10,944 bases of DNA from Burkholderiales bacterium UBA4615 (GTDB taxonomy: Bacteria; Pseudomonadota; Gammaproteobacteria; Burkholderiales; Burkholderiaceae_E). Location of the stretch: NCBI GenBank assembly GCA_002386465.1, contig DGIT01000141.1, positions 1-10,944 on the forward strand, read 5' to 3'. Numbering within the stretch: position 1 is the stretch's first letter; every line of letters starts with the position of its first letter. This document shows, piece by piece, positions 1 to 8,439 of the stretch. Position numbers and translations under genes: made by a program. Below the pieces are notes generated by a model. The model worked only from the letters and a program-made list of their open reading frames with translations, was not told the origin of the DNA and ran no database searches.

Positions 1-276
1 AATGCACCTGTATCGATACAAATCACTGGTTCCGGTAACCTGAGTGGCGTTTTTTCGCAGGACTGCCGCATTGATGGAACCTTGCTCCCCCGCTCTGGAA
101 GCAAGCGCATTTTCAACGCTTCTCTCACGGTTTCCTGTACGAGTGGATCTGCCAAATACACCGGCGTCGCAGAACCCACCAGTAATCAGGGAGGTACTTT
201 AAAGCAGCGAGTGCTGATCAAAGCCATAGATGATGCGACTCAGACGAGCCCACTGGTGATCCTCGTCGACCGCTGA
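1..276 (+). CDS. C-terminal fragment of a putative secreted protein or lipoprotein
   Basis: The reading frame is open from base 1 to a TGA at 274-276, giving 91 residues, so the start lies beyond the left edge. The fragment is rich in Ser, Thr, Gly and beta-branched residues and has two cysteines, as in a beta-strand-rich exported domain. By eye it aligns with the C-terminus of the minus-strand lipoprotein next door: both show a Cys followed by a short strand with a Gly-Thr, a second Cys, a Tyr-Thr/Ser-Gly-Val, and a final Gln-x-x-Leu-Ile-x-Ala stretch. I cannot name a function. A hand count gives 146 G+C in 276 bases (about 53%), lower than the genes further right. An internal TTG at 82 is an alternative start but would break the homologous domain, so I treat the gene as running off the edge. 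Confidence 0.7.
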   Translation, partial: NAPVSIQITGSGNLSGVFSQDCRIDGTLLPRSGSKRIFNASLTVSCTSGSAKYTGVAEPTSNQGGTLKQRVLIKAIDDATQTSPLVILVDR

Positions 277-290
277 TTCCGTGCTCATTC

Positions 291-309
291 GGGGTGCTCA
301 GCGCACCCC
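291..309. terminator. Candidate bidirectional hairpin between two convergent genes
   Basis: A perfect 7-bp stem (GGGGTGC / GCACCCC) encloses a 5-base loop. It sits 14 bases past the stop of the left gene, and the stop codon of the minus-strand lipoprotein gene (298-300) lies in the loop. No T-run follows on either strand, so it is not a classic intrinsic terminator; it could still slow transcription or protect 3' ends. Confidence 0.4.
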
Positions 310-1065
310 TGACAGCCCCACACCCGCGTTGCGCGCAGCGTTGTTCGCGGCGATCAGGATCTGCTGCTGTGGTACCGCGCCGGCTGTGCGCTCCACGAAC
401 ACGACGCCCGAATAGAAGTTAGCGTTACCCAGACAGAAGCGGAAGTCGTCGATGCTGATCAGCAGTAGCCCGGTCACCGACGCGCTGTTCGTGAAGGTGC
501 CGGTGAAGACGCAATTGGCTTCGGTGGTGGCACTGAACCCCCCACCCGCGGCGACGTTCATGCTGACTTCGCGTCCGTTCAGATCGACCAAGAGCGGCCA
601 TTGCCCCGCCACAGCCGATACCGTCAACCCGCTAGGGGTGTAGTACACGCCGTTGAATGCCAAGGTGAACACTGGCGAAGCCGTAGTCATGCTGCCGCTC
701 AGAGTGCCGGTATACGAGTCGTACCGCGTACTCAGGTTTACCGCACTGGTTGTGGGGGCTCCGAAGTTGATCCCCGTGGTGTAGCTGTACGGATAGGGTG
801 ATACATCTGCGCCGGTCGTGAACCCCCTGAGGACGAAACCCGAGTTGGTATAACTGCCGTGGAGCAGCCAGTATTCACGGGTTCCGACCACAGCCATGCG
901 AAATGCATTGCTTCCAGGCGAACCTTGGAAATCGCTGCCGGCATAGGCGCCCACGGCCGGATAGTCATAGATGGTCTGGGCCGAATCAGAACCGCTGCTG
1001 CACGCCGTCAGGCCGCTCAACAGCGCCGTGGCGAGGGCGGTGTTGCGAAGGGTTAGATGAATCAC
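298..1065 (-). CDS. Putative outer-membrane lipoprotein, function unknown
   Basis: The protein has 255 residues when started at the GTG at 1065. That start is preferred because GGAGAC lies 7 bases upstream and the product then opens with a short lipoprotein signal peptide: a hydrophobic stretch ending in a Leu-Thr-Ala-Cys lipobox, Cys at residue 22. Serines follow the Cys, which favours outer-membrane sorting. The frame stays open to an ATG at 1164, but that adds 33 residues unlike a signal. The mature part is rich in Gly, Ser, Thr, Tyr and Phe and probably beta-stranded, with two cysteines in the C-terminal third. Its C-terminus resembles the cut-off convergent gene on the left, and from memory resembles small uncharacterised lipoproteins common in beta- and gamma-proteobacteria. 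No catalytic motif is visible. It diverges from the CinA-like gene. Confidence 0.75.
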   Translation of the reverse strand: MIHLTLRNTALATALLSGLTACSSGSDSAQTIYDYPAVGAYAGSDFQGSPGSNAFRMAVVGTREYWLLHGSYTNSGFVLRGFTTGADVSPYPYSYTTGINFGAPTTSAVNLSTRYDSYTGTLSGSMTTASPVFTLAFNGVYYTPSGLTVSAVAGQWPLLVDLNGREVSMNVAAGGGFSATTEANCVFTGTFTNSASVTGLLLISIDDFRFCLGNANFYSGVVFVERTAGAVPQQQILIAANNAARNAGVGLSGVR

Positions 1066-1072
1066 GTGGCTT

Positions 1073-1078
1073 GTCTCC
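1073..1078 (-). promoter_or_regulatory. Shine-Dalgarno site deciding the GTG start of the lipoprotein gene
   Basis: On the minus strand GGAGAC is followed by 7 bases and then GTG (1065-1063). No comparable site precedes the upstream ATG at 1164, so this site decides the start. Confidence 0.65.
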
Positions 1079-1129
1079 AATGGGGATGCCGGGGGTAGAC
1101 CGACCGGCCGCAAGCTGCATAGTCGTCGC

Positions 1130-1135
1130 ATTGTA
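1130..1135 (-). promoter_or_regulatory. Possible -10 box for the lipoprotein gene
   Basis: The minus strand reads TACAAT here, five of six matches to the sigma-70 -10 consensus, about 65 bases upstream of the GTG. No good -35 box lies 16-18 bases further upstream. It is flanked by a short inverted repeat, GTCGT / ACGAC (1122-1126 and 1135-1139). Weak evidence. Confidence 0.25.
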
Positions 1136-1214
1136 CGACCAGGAAGTGATGTGGCTTTTTGCAAGCGGCCGGGCCTGCACCTAAGCTGGTGACTTCGCCA
1201 CCGGAGTCGCCCCC

Positions 1215-1712
1215 ATGGACACCCTGCTTCCCATCGCGCATCGCATTGCCGTCCTGCTCAAGGAGCGCAAACAGACCCTAGCCGTGGCCGAGTCCTCCGC
1301 CGGTGGTCTGATTGCCGCAAGCCTGCTTGCCGTGCCGGGGGCGTCAGCCTATTTTCTGGGCGGCGCAGTGGTCTATACCCGCCCAGCCCGCAAACTGCTG
1401 ATGGGATTGGAGAACGACCAGGTGCGCGGCATCCGTTCCTCGTCCGAACCCTATGCGCAACTGCTAGCCCGCACTCAGCGCGCACGCTTTGATGCGGACT
1501 GGGGTTTGGCCGAGACCGGTGCAAGCGGGCCCACCGGAAACGGTTACGGCGATGCCGCGGGTCACAGCTGCCTGGCCGTGAGCGGGCGCGATGAATCGGC
1601 GCAGCGGGTCATGACCCTGGAGACCGGCAGCGCCGATCGGGTGGCCAATATGCGCGTGTTTGCGCGCACTGCGCTCGAGCTGCTCGAGGCGGAGCTACTT
1701 CGCACCCCTTGA
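1215..1712 (+). CDS. CinA C-terminal-domain family protein (PncC-like)
   Basis: The 165-residue protein matches the stand-alone CinA C-terminal domain. That family includes PncC, a nicotinamide-nucleotide amidohydrolase that deamidates NMN in pyridine-nucleotide salvage. Recognisable blocks are Ala-Glu-Ser-Ser-Ala-Gly-Gly (25-31), where the family usually has Glu-Ser-Cys-Thr-Gly-Gly; Val-Pro-Gly-Ala-Ser-Ala-Tyr-Phe-Leu-Gly-Gly (40-50); Val-Val-Tyr-Thr (52-55); and Glu-Thr-Gly-Ala-Ser-Gly-Pro (100-106). The position usually held by the Lys of the family's Tyr-Ser-Asn-x-x-Lys motif appears to be Arg59 in my hand alignment, so amidase activity is not assured. It lacks the molybdopterin-binding-like N-terminal domain of full CinA. 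The ATG has GGAG at 1203-1206, 8 bases upstream. The monooxygenase gene follows after 75 bases on the same strand; co-transcription is possible. Confidence 0.85.
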   Translation: MDTLLPIAHRIAVLLKERKQTLAVAESSAGGLIAASLLAVPGASAYFLGGAVVYTRPARKLLMGLENDQVRGIRSSSEPYAQLLARTQRARFDADWGLAETGASGPTGNGYGDAAGHSCLAVSGRDESAQRVMTLETGSADRVANMRVFARTALELLEAELLRTP

Positions 1713-1787
1713 TCGTGCCTCCTCATTTCGCGCAAGTCGCCCAGTGCCCCGCATCAGCCCCCGTTCAATGCCAAGGCTCTCGTCAAA

Positions 1788-3638
1788 ATGACCTCATCCA
1801 CGTCCACAGTGCCCGCAGCGCATGTAACCTCAACGTCGGTATCAGGCACGACAGTCGCTTCGCCGACTGAGCAGGCCACGCACTGGCTTCAGGCATTTCA
1901 TGCAGCACTGAGCAAGGGCCACATCGATGAGGCCGCAGCGCTCTTCGTCGAAGACGGGCTGTGGCGCGACCTGGTGAGTTTCACCTGGACAATCCGCACC
2001 TCGGATGGCCAGGCCGCGATTCGGGACATGCTCAAGGCCACGCTCGACTCGGCTAGACCGTCCAACTGGACGCTGGAGGGCGACGCCAGCGACGCGGCAG
2101 GGTCGATCGAAGCCTGGTTGCGCTTCGAGACTTCGGTCGGTCGAGGCAAAGGGGTGCTGCGTCTGAAAGACGGCAAGGCCCGTATCTTGATGACCATGCT
2201 CGCCGAGCTCAAGGGTCTTGAAGAACCGCATGGCGAGACGCGGCCCAAAGGTGTGGAGCATGGAAAGTACGGTCCGGGGCGGCGTTCATGGCTGCAGGAG
2301 CGCCAGGCTGAAGCTGCGGAATTAGGCGTCACGCGTCAGCCGTACTGCCTGATTGTGGGTGGCGGGCAAGGTGGCATTGCGCTCGGTGCGCGCTTGAAGC
2401 GGCTGGGTGTGCCTGCGCTCATCATCGATTCGCGTGAGCGCCCCGGCGATGCCTGGCGATCACGGTATAAGTCGCTCGTGCTGCATGACCCGGTCTGGTA
2501 CGACCACTTGCCCTATCTGCCTTTTCCGGATCACTGGCCGGTCTTTACGCCCAAGGACAAGATGGGCGACTGGCTGGAGGCCTACACGAGCATCATGGAG
2601 CTCAATTACTGGGGCTCCAGTACCTGCGGCCACGCGCAGTGGAATGACGCTGCGCAAGAGTGGACGGTCGTGGTGAATCGGGGCGGCAAGGAGATGGTGA
2701 TCCGCCCGAAGCACCTGGTGCTCGCTACCGGCTTATCGGGTTTGCCGCAGGTACCCCAATTCGCAGGCGCACAGCGCTTCAAGGGCGTGCAACAGCACTC
2801 CAGCGCCTATCCAGGCGGCGATGCGTGGGCAGGTGAGCACTGTGTGGTCGTCGGCTCCAACAATTCTGCGCACGATATCTGCGCCGATCTCTGGGAGCAC
2901 GGTGCCAAGGTCACCATGCTGCAGCGATCCAGCACGCTGGTTGCCCGGTCCGAGACGTTGCAGGAGATGGGCTGGGGGCGTTTGTTCTCTGAAGACGCAC
3001 TGCGCCGCGGTATCACGACCGAGCGTGCCGATATGACGCTGGCCTCCATGCCGTATCGCCTGCTCACTGAAGCGCAAAAGAGCACGACAGCGCTGATTGC
3101 CAAGAAAGATGCCGATTTTTACGACCGTCTTCAGAAGGCTGGATTCAAGCTCGATTTCGGTGAAGATGGATCAGGACTGTCGCTGAAATATCTGCGCCGA
3201 GGATCGGGCTATTACATCGACGTGGGCGCCTCCGAGTTGGTGGCCAATGGCAGCATCGGATTGAAGAGCGGCGTGCAGGTGAAGGAACTTCGAGAGCAGT
3301 CGGTCGTGCTCGATGATGGCAGCGAATTGCCCGCCGACCTGATCGTCTATGCGACCGGCTATGGCCCGCTGTCGGAGGTGGCCGCCAAACTGATTTCGTC
3401 GGAAGTGGCCGAGCGCATCGGACCGTCCTGGGGATTGGGTTCAGGCACCAGCAAAGACCCGGGTCCCTGGGAAGGAGAGCTTCGCAACATGTGGAAGCCC
3501 ACCGCACAGCCCGGGCTGTGGATTCATGGTGGCAACCTGCAGCAGTCGCGGTTTTATTCGTTGCAACTGGCGCTACAGCTCAAAGCCCGCATGGAGGGCA
3601 TTCCTACGCCGGTGTACGCGCCTGGCTCAGTGCCTGTT

Positions 3639-3647
<9 letters not shown>
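1788..3647 (+). CDS. FAD-dependent monooxygenase with N-terminal NTF2/SnoaL-like domain
   Basis: This 619-residue cytoplasmic flavoprotein is predicted to use NAD(P)H and O2 to oxygenate a small organic substrate. Residues about 28-145 look like an NTF2/SnoaL-like cone domain (compare 'ALFVEDGLWRDL' at 51-62). Residues about 183-600 form a flavin-monooxygenase body: a first Rossmann motif Gly-Gly-Gly-Gln-Gly-Gly (191-196) for FAD; Phe-x-Gly-x-x-x-His-x-x-x-Tyr (331-341), the FMO-type fingerprint rather than the Trp-ending Baeyer-Villiger form; a second, altered nucleotide motif Gly-Ser-Asn-Asn-Ser-Ala (356-361) for NAD(P)H; and Ala-Thr-Gly-Tyr-Gly (522-526). It is longer than a typical bacterial FMO because of the N-terminal domain. 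No signal peptide or membrane segment is seen. The ATG has only a weak AAGG upstream. Its tail overlaps the convergent ATPase gene by 9 bases. The substrate is unknown. Confidence 0.9.
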
Positions 3648-4802
<1,155 letters not shown>

Positions 4803-4812
4803 GGCAATCGGC

Positions 4813-4830
4813 AGTTCATAGTAAGTTCAT
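4813..4830. repeat. Direct heptamer repeat in a divergent control region
   Basis: AGTTCAT occurs twice (4813-4819 and 4824-4830), separated by four bases, so the period is 11 bp, about one helical turn. It lies in the 73-base gap between the divergent ATPase and nitroreductase genes, in an AT-rich patch of a GC-rich region. This fits a site for a regulator binding as a tandem dimer or an activator, but no regulator gene is nearby. Confidence 0.4.
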
Positions 4831-4848
4831 TGTCCTGCATATCCAGCC

Positions 4849-4865
4849 GGGTGCTGTCGGCACCC
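4849..4865 (+). other. Hairpin just upstream of the nitroreductase start
   Basis: A perfect 6-bp GC-rich stem (GGGTGC / GCACCC) with a 5-base loop ends 10 bases before the ATG at 4876. No Shine-Dalgarno site is visible there, so the hairpin could affect ribosome entry. It may also be chance in GC-rich DNA. Confidence 0.35.
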
Positions 4866-4875
4866 TGCCCACCCA

Positions 4876-5769
4876 ATGAATGAGACATCCCGTATCGACG
4901 CGCGCACCGCGCTAAACGAGGCACTCCTCGCCCGATTCGGCGAAGAGGTTTCGGTACCGCCCGATCTTGCAGGCTTGCCCGAGCTGCTGCAGATGGCCAC
5001 CTGGTCTACGCATCGCAGCTGGTCAGATCGGCCGGTCGGTCCTGAACTGATCCGGTTGCTTGCGGCCTGCGCTTTGAGTGCACCCTCAAAGAGCTATCTG
5101 CAGCAGGCCGATATCGTCGATGTCCGCGATGCAGCGCAACGTGAACGGGTGCAGGCGCTGGTGCCCTCAATGCCCTGGATGAGCCAGGCGCCTGCCTTGC
5201 TGGTGTTTTGCGGCAATGGCCGACGGTTCCGACGGCTCTTTGAGCGGGCTGGTCAGCCCTTTACCAATGAGCACCTCGATGGGTTCTTTAATCCGGCCAT
5301 CGATGGGGCGCTGGTGATGATGAATTTCATGCGTGCAGCCGCAGCGGTGGGGATGGCGTGCTGCCCGATCAGCGTGCTGCGCGACCAGGCCCAGGCGCTT
5401 GCCGACATTCTGCAGATGCCTGCGCATGTTTTTCCGATCGCCGGACTGTGTGTGGGGTTCCCTGCGCACGCCCAATCGGTCAATCCCAGACTCGGGTTGC
5501 AGGCAAGCCTGCATACCGATCGATATCAGCGGCCGGACTTAGCGTCCGAGACGGAGGTTGCTGATCGCGCCGTCGATGCCGCGATCGATGCTGCAGTGGA
5601 CGCCTACGATCAACGCTATGTGGCGGTGCGTGCGTCCCGTTTGCCGCCTGAGGTGGCTGCAGCCAAACCGCCGATGACCTGGTCTCAGGAAAAGCTCAGG
5701 CAGTACGCCACCGCGCAGCGTGACGACTGGGGTGCATTCATTCGGGCGAAAGGTTTCGATACGCGCTGA
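4876..5769 (+). CDS. Nitroreductase-family FMN flavoprotein (NfsA/FRP-like)
   Basis: The 297-residue protein is predicted to be an FMN-dependent NAD(P)H oxidoreductase of the nitroreductase superfamily, which reduces nitroaromatics, quinones or flavins in the cytoplasm. The HRSW stretch (46-49) and Leu-Ser-Ala-Pro-Ser-Lys-Ser (67-73) correspond to the N-terminal phosphate/FMN-binding region. The helix around 139-160 ('PAIDGALVMMNFMRAAAAVG') is the dimer-interface helix typical of the family. Ile-Ala-Gly-Leu-Cys-Val-Gly-Phe-Pro (188-196) followed by Pro-Arg-Leu-Gly-Leu (204-208) is the block that points to the NfsA/FRP branch. It is longer than NfsA (about 240 residues) because of an extra N-terminal segment and an Ala/Asp-rich helix near 229-245. 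The ATG has no clear ribosome-binding site. It ends only 3 bases before the tail of the convergent CoA-transferase gene. Confidence 0.83.
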   Translation: MNETSRIDARTALNEALLARFGEEVSVPPDLAGLPELLQMATWSTHRSWSDRPVGPELIRLLAACALSAPSKSYLQQADIVDVRDAAQRERVQALVPSMPWMSQAPALLVFCGNGRRFRRLFERAGQPFTNEHLDGFFNPAIDGALVMMNFMRAAAAVGMACCPISVLRDQAQALADILQMPAHVFPIAGLCVGFPAHAQSVNPRLGLQASLHTDRYQRPDLASETEVADRAVDAAIDAAVDAYDQRYVAVRASRLPPEVAAAKPPMTWSQEKLRQYATAQRDDWGAFIRAKGFDTR

Positions 5770-5772
5770 ATA

Positions 5773-7020
5773 CTAAGTCGACTGCCGTGCGACACCTTCG
5801 GCCAGCAGTGCGTCAATTTCGGCAGGGTTCAGGCCAGCCTCTTGCAGCACTTCGCGGGTGTGTTCGCCCAGACGGGGCGGCACACGGCGGACTGGCAGCA
5901 TCTCGCCCTCAAAGCGCACGCCGTTGCCAGTCAGGCGCATGCTGGAGCTGCCATCGCCCGCAGGCACGCTGCGAAAAAATCCCACTGCATCCAGGTGCGG
6001 GTCGGTGAACAGATCGTCCAGCGTATTCACAGGCCCATGTGGCACATCATGCTCGGTACAAAAGGCCATCCACTCCTTGGTGGTGCGCCCCACCAGGATG
6101 CCGGCCAGATGCCCATAGAGCACTTCCACATTGCGCGTGCGTTCGGCGTGGTTGGCAAAGCGCGGGTCGGCAGCCAATTCAGGGTGACCGGCAGCTGTGA
6201 AAAAACGGATCCAGTGCGCCGTGCTGTGCGGCATCAGGCACAAGTAGCCGTCGCGCGTGCGAAAGGGTTTGCGCTGCGGGGAGAGCACGCGCGCATAGCC
6301 GGTGGGGCCCGTGCCGGGCACGAAGGTCTGTCCGCCCATGTGTTCGATGAATGCAAAGCCTGCCATGGTCTCGAACATCGAAATCTCGACACTCGTGCCT
6401 TGCCCCGTGCGCTCCCGACCCATCAGGGCAGCCAGGATCGCGTGCACCGCTACGTTTGCGCAGGTTTTATCGGCTGCAATGGTGGGCAGGAACCCGGGCT
6501 GGCCTGATGCGCGCTGCATCAGGTCGGCCAGACCGCTCATGCCTTGCACGATGTCGTCGTAGGCCGGGCGTCCGGCGTAGGGGCCTGCTTCAGAAAAACC
6601 GTTCAGGCTCGCATAGATCACGCGTGGATTGCGCGCGCGCACGGTGGCGGGATCCAGACCGATCGCCGCCAATTTCTGGGGGCGAATGTTATGCATGACC
6701 ACGTCCGCGCCATCGACGATGCGCAGCAACGCAGCGCGCCCTTTGGCCTGTTTCAGATTGATCACCACGCTGCGCTTGTTGCGGTTGGTGCTGATGAATC
6801 CACTGGCCACGCCGGGCACGACGGCCTCGGCACCAGCACGCGTGGTGTCGCCGGTCTCGGTCTCGATCTTGATGATGTCAGCGCCGTAGTCGCCCAGGTA
6901 CTGACTGGCATACGGTCCGAAAATCACGGTCGTGAGATCCACCACGCGGATGCCGCGTAAAGGCTGGTCCGCCGTGGGTGGCGTTGCCGGGGTGGGGGCG
7001 CCTGCTGCACTCTGGCTCAT
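5773..7020 (-). CDS. CaiB/BaiF class III CoA-transferase (downstream paralogue)
   Basis: The 415-residue protein is a class III (CaiB/BaiF, formyl-CoA-transferase-type) CoA-transferase, moving CoA between organic acids in the cytoplasm. It starts with the family strand Leu-Arg-Gly-Ile-Arg-Val-Val-Asp-Leu (21-29), followed by Gly-Pro-Tyr-Ala-Ser-Gln-Tyr-Leu-Gly-Asp-Tyr-Gly-Ala-Asp (35-48), Asn-Arg-Asn-Lys-Arg-Ser (79-84) and 'GRPAYDDIVQGMSGLADLM' (150-168). Asp184 in the Ala-Ala-Asp-Lys block aligns by eye with the catalytic Asp that forms the aspartyl-CoA-linked intermediate. The C-terminal Pro-Pro-Arg-Leu-Gly-Glu-His-Thr (381-388) is also typical. The ATG is confirmed by AAGGAGAC four bases upstream. 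It follows its paralogue after a gap (120 bases with the stop at 7141), on the same strand, probably in one operon. The acid substrates are unknown. Confidence 0.93.
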   Translation of the reverse strand: MSQSAAGAPTPATPPTADQPLRGIRVVDLTTVIFGPYASQYLGDYGADIIKIETETGDTTRAGAEAVVPGVASGFISTNRNKRSVVINLKQAKGRAALLRIVDGADVVMHNIRPQKLAAIGLDPATVRARNPRVIYASLNGFSEAGPYAGRPAYDDIVQGMSGLADLMQRASGQPGFLPTIAADKTCANVAVHAILAALMGRERTGQGTSVEISMFETMAGFAFIEHMGGQTFVPGTGPTGYARVLSPQRKPFRTRDGYLCLMPHSTAHWIRFFTAAGHPELAADPRFANHAERTRNVEVLYGHLAGILVGRTTKEWMAFCTEHDVPHGPVNTLDDLFTDPHLDAVGFFRSVPAGDGSSSMRLTGNGVRFEGEMLPVRRVPPRLGEHTREVLQEAGLNPAEIDALLAEGVARQST

Positions 7021-7024
7021 GGAT

Positions 7025-7032
7025 GTCTCCTT
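7025..7032 (-). promoter_or_regulatory. Strong Shine-Dalgarno site of the downstream CoA-transferase
   Basis: The minus strand reads AAGGAGAC, then four bases, then ATG at 7020. The same core with the same spacing precedes both Bug receptor genes. It makes the ATG at 7020 secure and suggests efficient translation. Confidence 0.7.
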
Positions 7033-7140
7033 GTCCGGTGGTCCGGCTCTGGTCTGTGTCGTGCTGCCTCGTGTTACTTCACGTGCCGGTGTCCGATCGT
7101 CGCGGCGTCGAGCCTGCGAGATGATCAGGTACCGACTGCG

Positions 7141-8373
7141 TCAGCTGCTGCGCGCGGTGCCTGAGGTGATCAATGCTTCAATTTCAGAAGTAGTCAGCCC
7201 AGCCTGCGCGAGTACTTCGCGCGTGTGTTCGCCCAGGCGTGGCGGTGTGCGTACCGACGCGGTTTCACCATTGAGGCGCACGCCGTTGGCGGCAATGCGT
7301 ACGGTCGAGCCCTCCTGGCCTGCGGGCAAGGTCCGAAAGAAGCCGACGGCCTGCAGGTGTGGGTCGGTCAGCAGATCATCGAGCGTGTTCACGCGCCCAT
7401 GCGGGATATCGACCCGCTGCAGGAACTCCAGCCAGTGCGCCGTCGTGTGCTCGGCGATCAGCCCGCCCGTGAGCGCATATAGCACCTCGATATTGCGTGT
7501 GCGCGATGGCATGTCTGCAAAGCGTGCATCGGCTGCCAGGTCCGATCGACCCACGCCTTCAAAGAAACGGCGCCAGTGGTCATCGGTATAGGGCATCACG
7601 CACAGATAGCCGTCCTGCGTGCGGTACGGGCGTCGAGAGGGCGCGAGCGCCCGTGAATAGCCGGTGGTGCCGGTGGGCGGATCGAAGGTCTGGCCCGAGA
7701 GATGTTCGATCATAGTGAAGCCCACCATCGATTCGAACATCGACACTTCCACATCCGACCCTTCACCGGAACGGGCCCGCTCCATCAGCGCAGCCAGAAT
7801 GGCATGCGTGGCAATCATGGCGCACACCTTGTCGGCGGCCACCGTGGGTAGAAAGCGTGGCTCACCCGACTGGCGCTGCATCAGATCCGCCAGTCCGCAC
7901 AGGCCTTGAATGATGTCGTCATAAGCCGGGCGACCAGCATAAGGGCCTGATTCCGAGAAACCAATGAGGCTCGCGAAGATCAGTCGCGGGTTGCGTGCGC
8001 GCAGCGCAGCCGGATCCAGTCCGATGCCCGCGAGCTTCTGCGGACGAATGTTGTGCATCACCACGTCGGCGCCGTCGATGATCCGCTGCAGGGCGGCGCG
8101 GCCCTCGGCGCGCTTGAGGTCCAGTGCAATGCTGCGCTTGTTGCGGTTCACCGACATGAATTGCACGGCCAGACCGGGCTGCAGCGCATCGCCGGTGCGG
8201 CGGGTCGAATCACCGATCAGCGCTTCCACCTTGATGACATCGGCGCCGTAGTCGCCCAGAAACTGGCTGGCATAAGGACCGAACAAGACGGATGTGAGAT
8301 CGACGATGCGAATGCCTTGCAGCGGACGCAGCACGCCGGGTGACGCGCTGGATGTGGCGGATGAAACAGACAT
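7141..8373 (-). CDS. CaiB/BaiF class III CoA-transferase (upstream paralogue)
   Basis: The protein has 410 residues from the ATG at 8373 and is a paralogue of the downstream CoA-transferase, with well over half of the residues identical by eye along the whole length. It keeps the same blocks: Gly-Ile-Arg-Ile-Val-Asp-Leu, Asn-Arg-Asn-Lys-Arg-Ser, 'GRPAYDDIIQGLCGLADLM', the putative catalytic Asp181 in Ala-Ala-Asp-Lys, and the C-terminal Pro-Pro-Arg-Leu-Gly-Glu-His-Thr. The frame is also open to a GTG at 8433, which would add 20 Pro/Arg-rich residues. I prefer the ATG because the product then begins like its paralogue (Met-Ser-x-Ser), but neither start has a clear Shine-Dalgarno site. It is divergent from a Bug/TctC receptor gene, which suggests shared control and a common substrate. 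Both paralogues keep the Asp, so either homodimers or a mixed dimer are possible. Confidence 0.92.
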   Translation of the reverse strand: MSVSSATSSASPGVLRPLQGIRIVDLTSVLFGPYASQFLGDYGADVIKVEALIGDSTRRTGDALQPGLAVQFMSVNRNKRSIALDLKRAEGRAALQRIIDGADVVMHNIRPQKLAGIGLDPAALRARNPRLIFASLIGFSESGPYAGRPAYDDIIQGLCGLADLMQRQSGEPRFLPTVAADKVCAMIATHAILAALMERARSGEGSDVEVSMFESMVGFTMIEHLSGQTFDPPTGTTGYSRALAPSRRPYRTQDGYLCVMPYTDDHWRRFFEGVGRSDLAADARFADMPSRTRNIEVLYALTGGLIAEHTTAHWLEFLQRVDIPHGRVNTLDDLLTDPHLQAVGFFRTLPAGQEGSTVRIAANGVRLNGETASVRTPPRLGEHTREVLAQAGLTTSEIEALITSGTARSS

Positions 8374-8439
8374 GGGAGCGGGGCGCCCCGAGAGCGGCGC
8401 AGGACGGTTGAGAGAATCGACCCATTGTGCCACCTCGCT

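Noticed and set aside
1066..1164. N-terminal extension of the lipoprotein to the ATG at 1164
   Set aside because: The extra 33 residues are Arg/Pro-rich and would bury the lipoprotein signal. The GTG at 1065 has its own Shine-Dalgarno site.
5842..6507. A 221-codon open frame on the plus strand within the downstream CoA-transferase gene
   Set aside because: It is fully antisense to a gene with strong family motifs. Similar shadow frames occur opposite the paralogue, as expected from codon structure.
6932..7591. A 219-codon plus-strand frame bridging the gap between the two CoA-transferase genes
   Set aside because: Most of it is antisense to conserved coding sequence, it has no ribosome-binding site and no domain, and the 120-base gap alone gives no independent coding signal.
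8379..8390. A 12-bp GC-only palindrome, CGGGGCGCCCCG, next to the upstream CoA-transferase start
   Set aside because: All-GC palindromes of this size are expected now and then in GC-rich DNA, and it may be coding if the GTG start is used. No second copy was seen.
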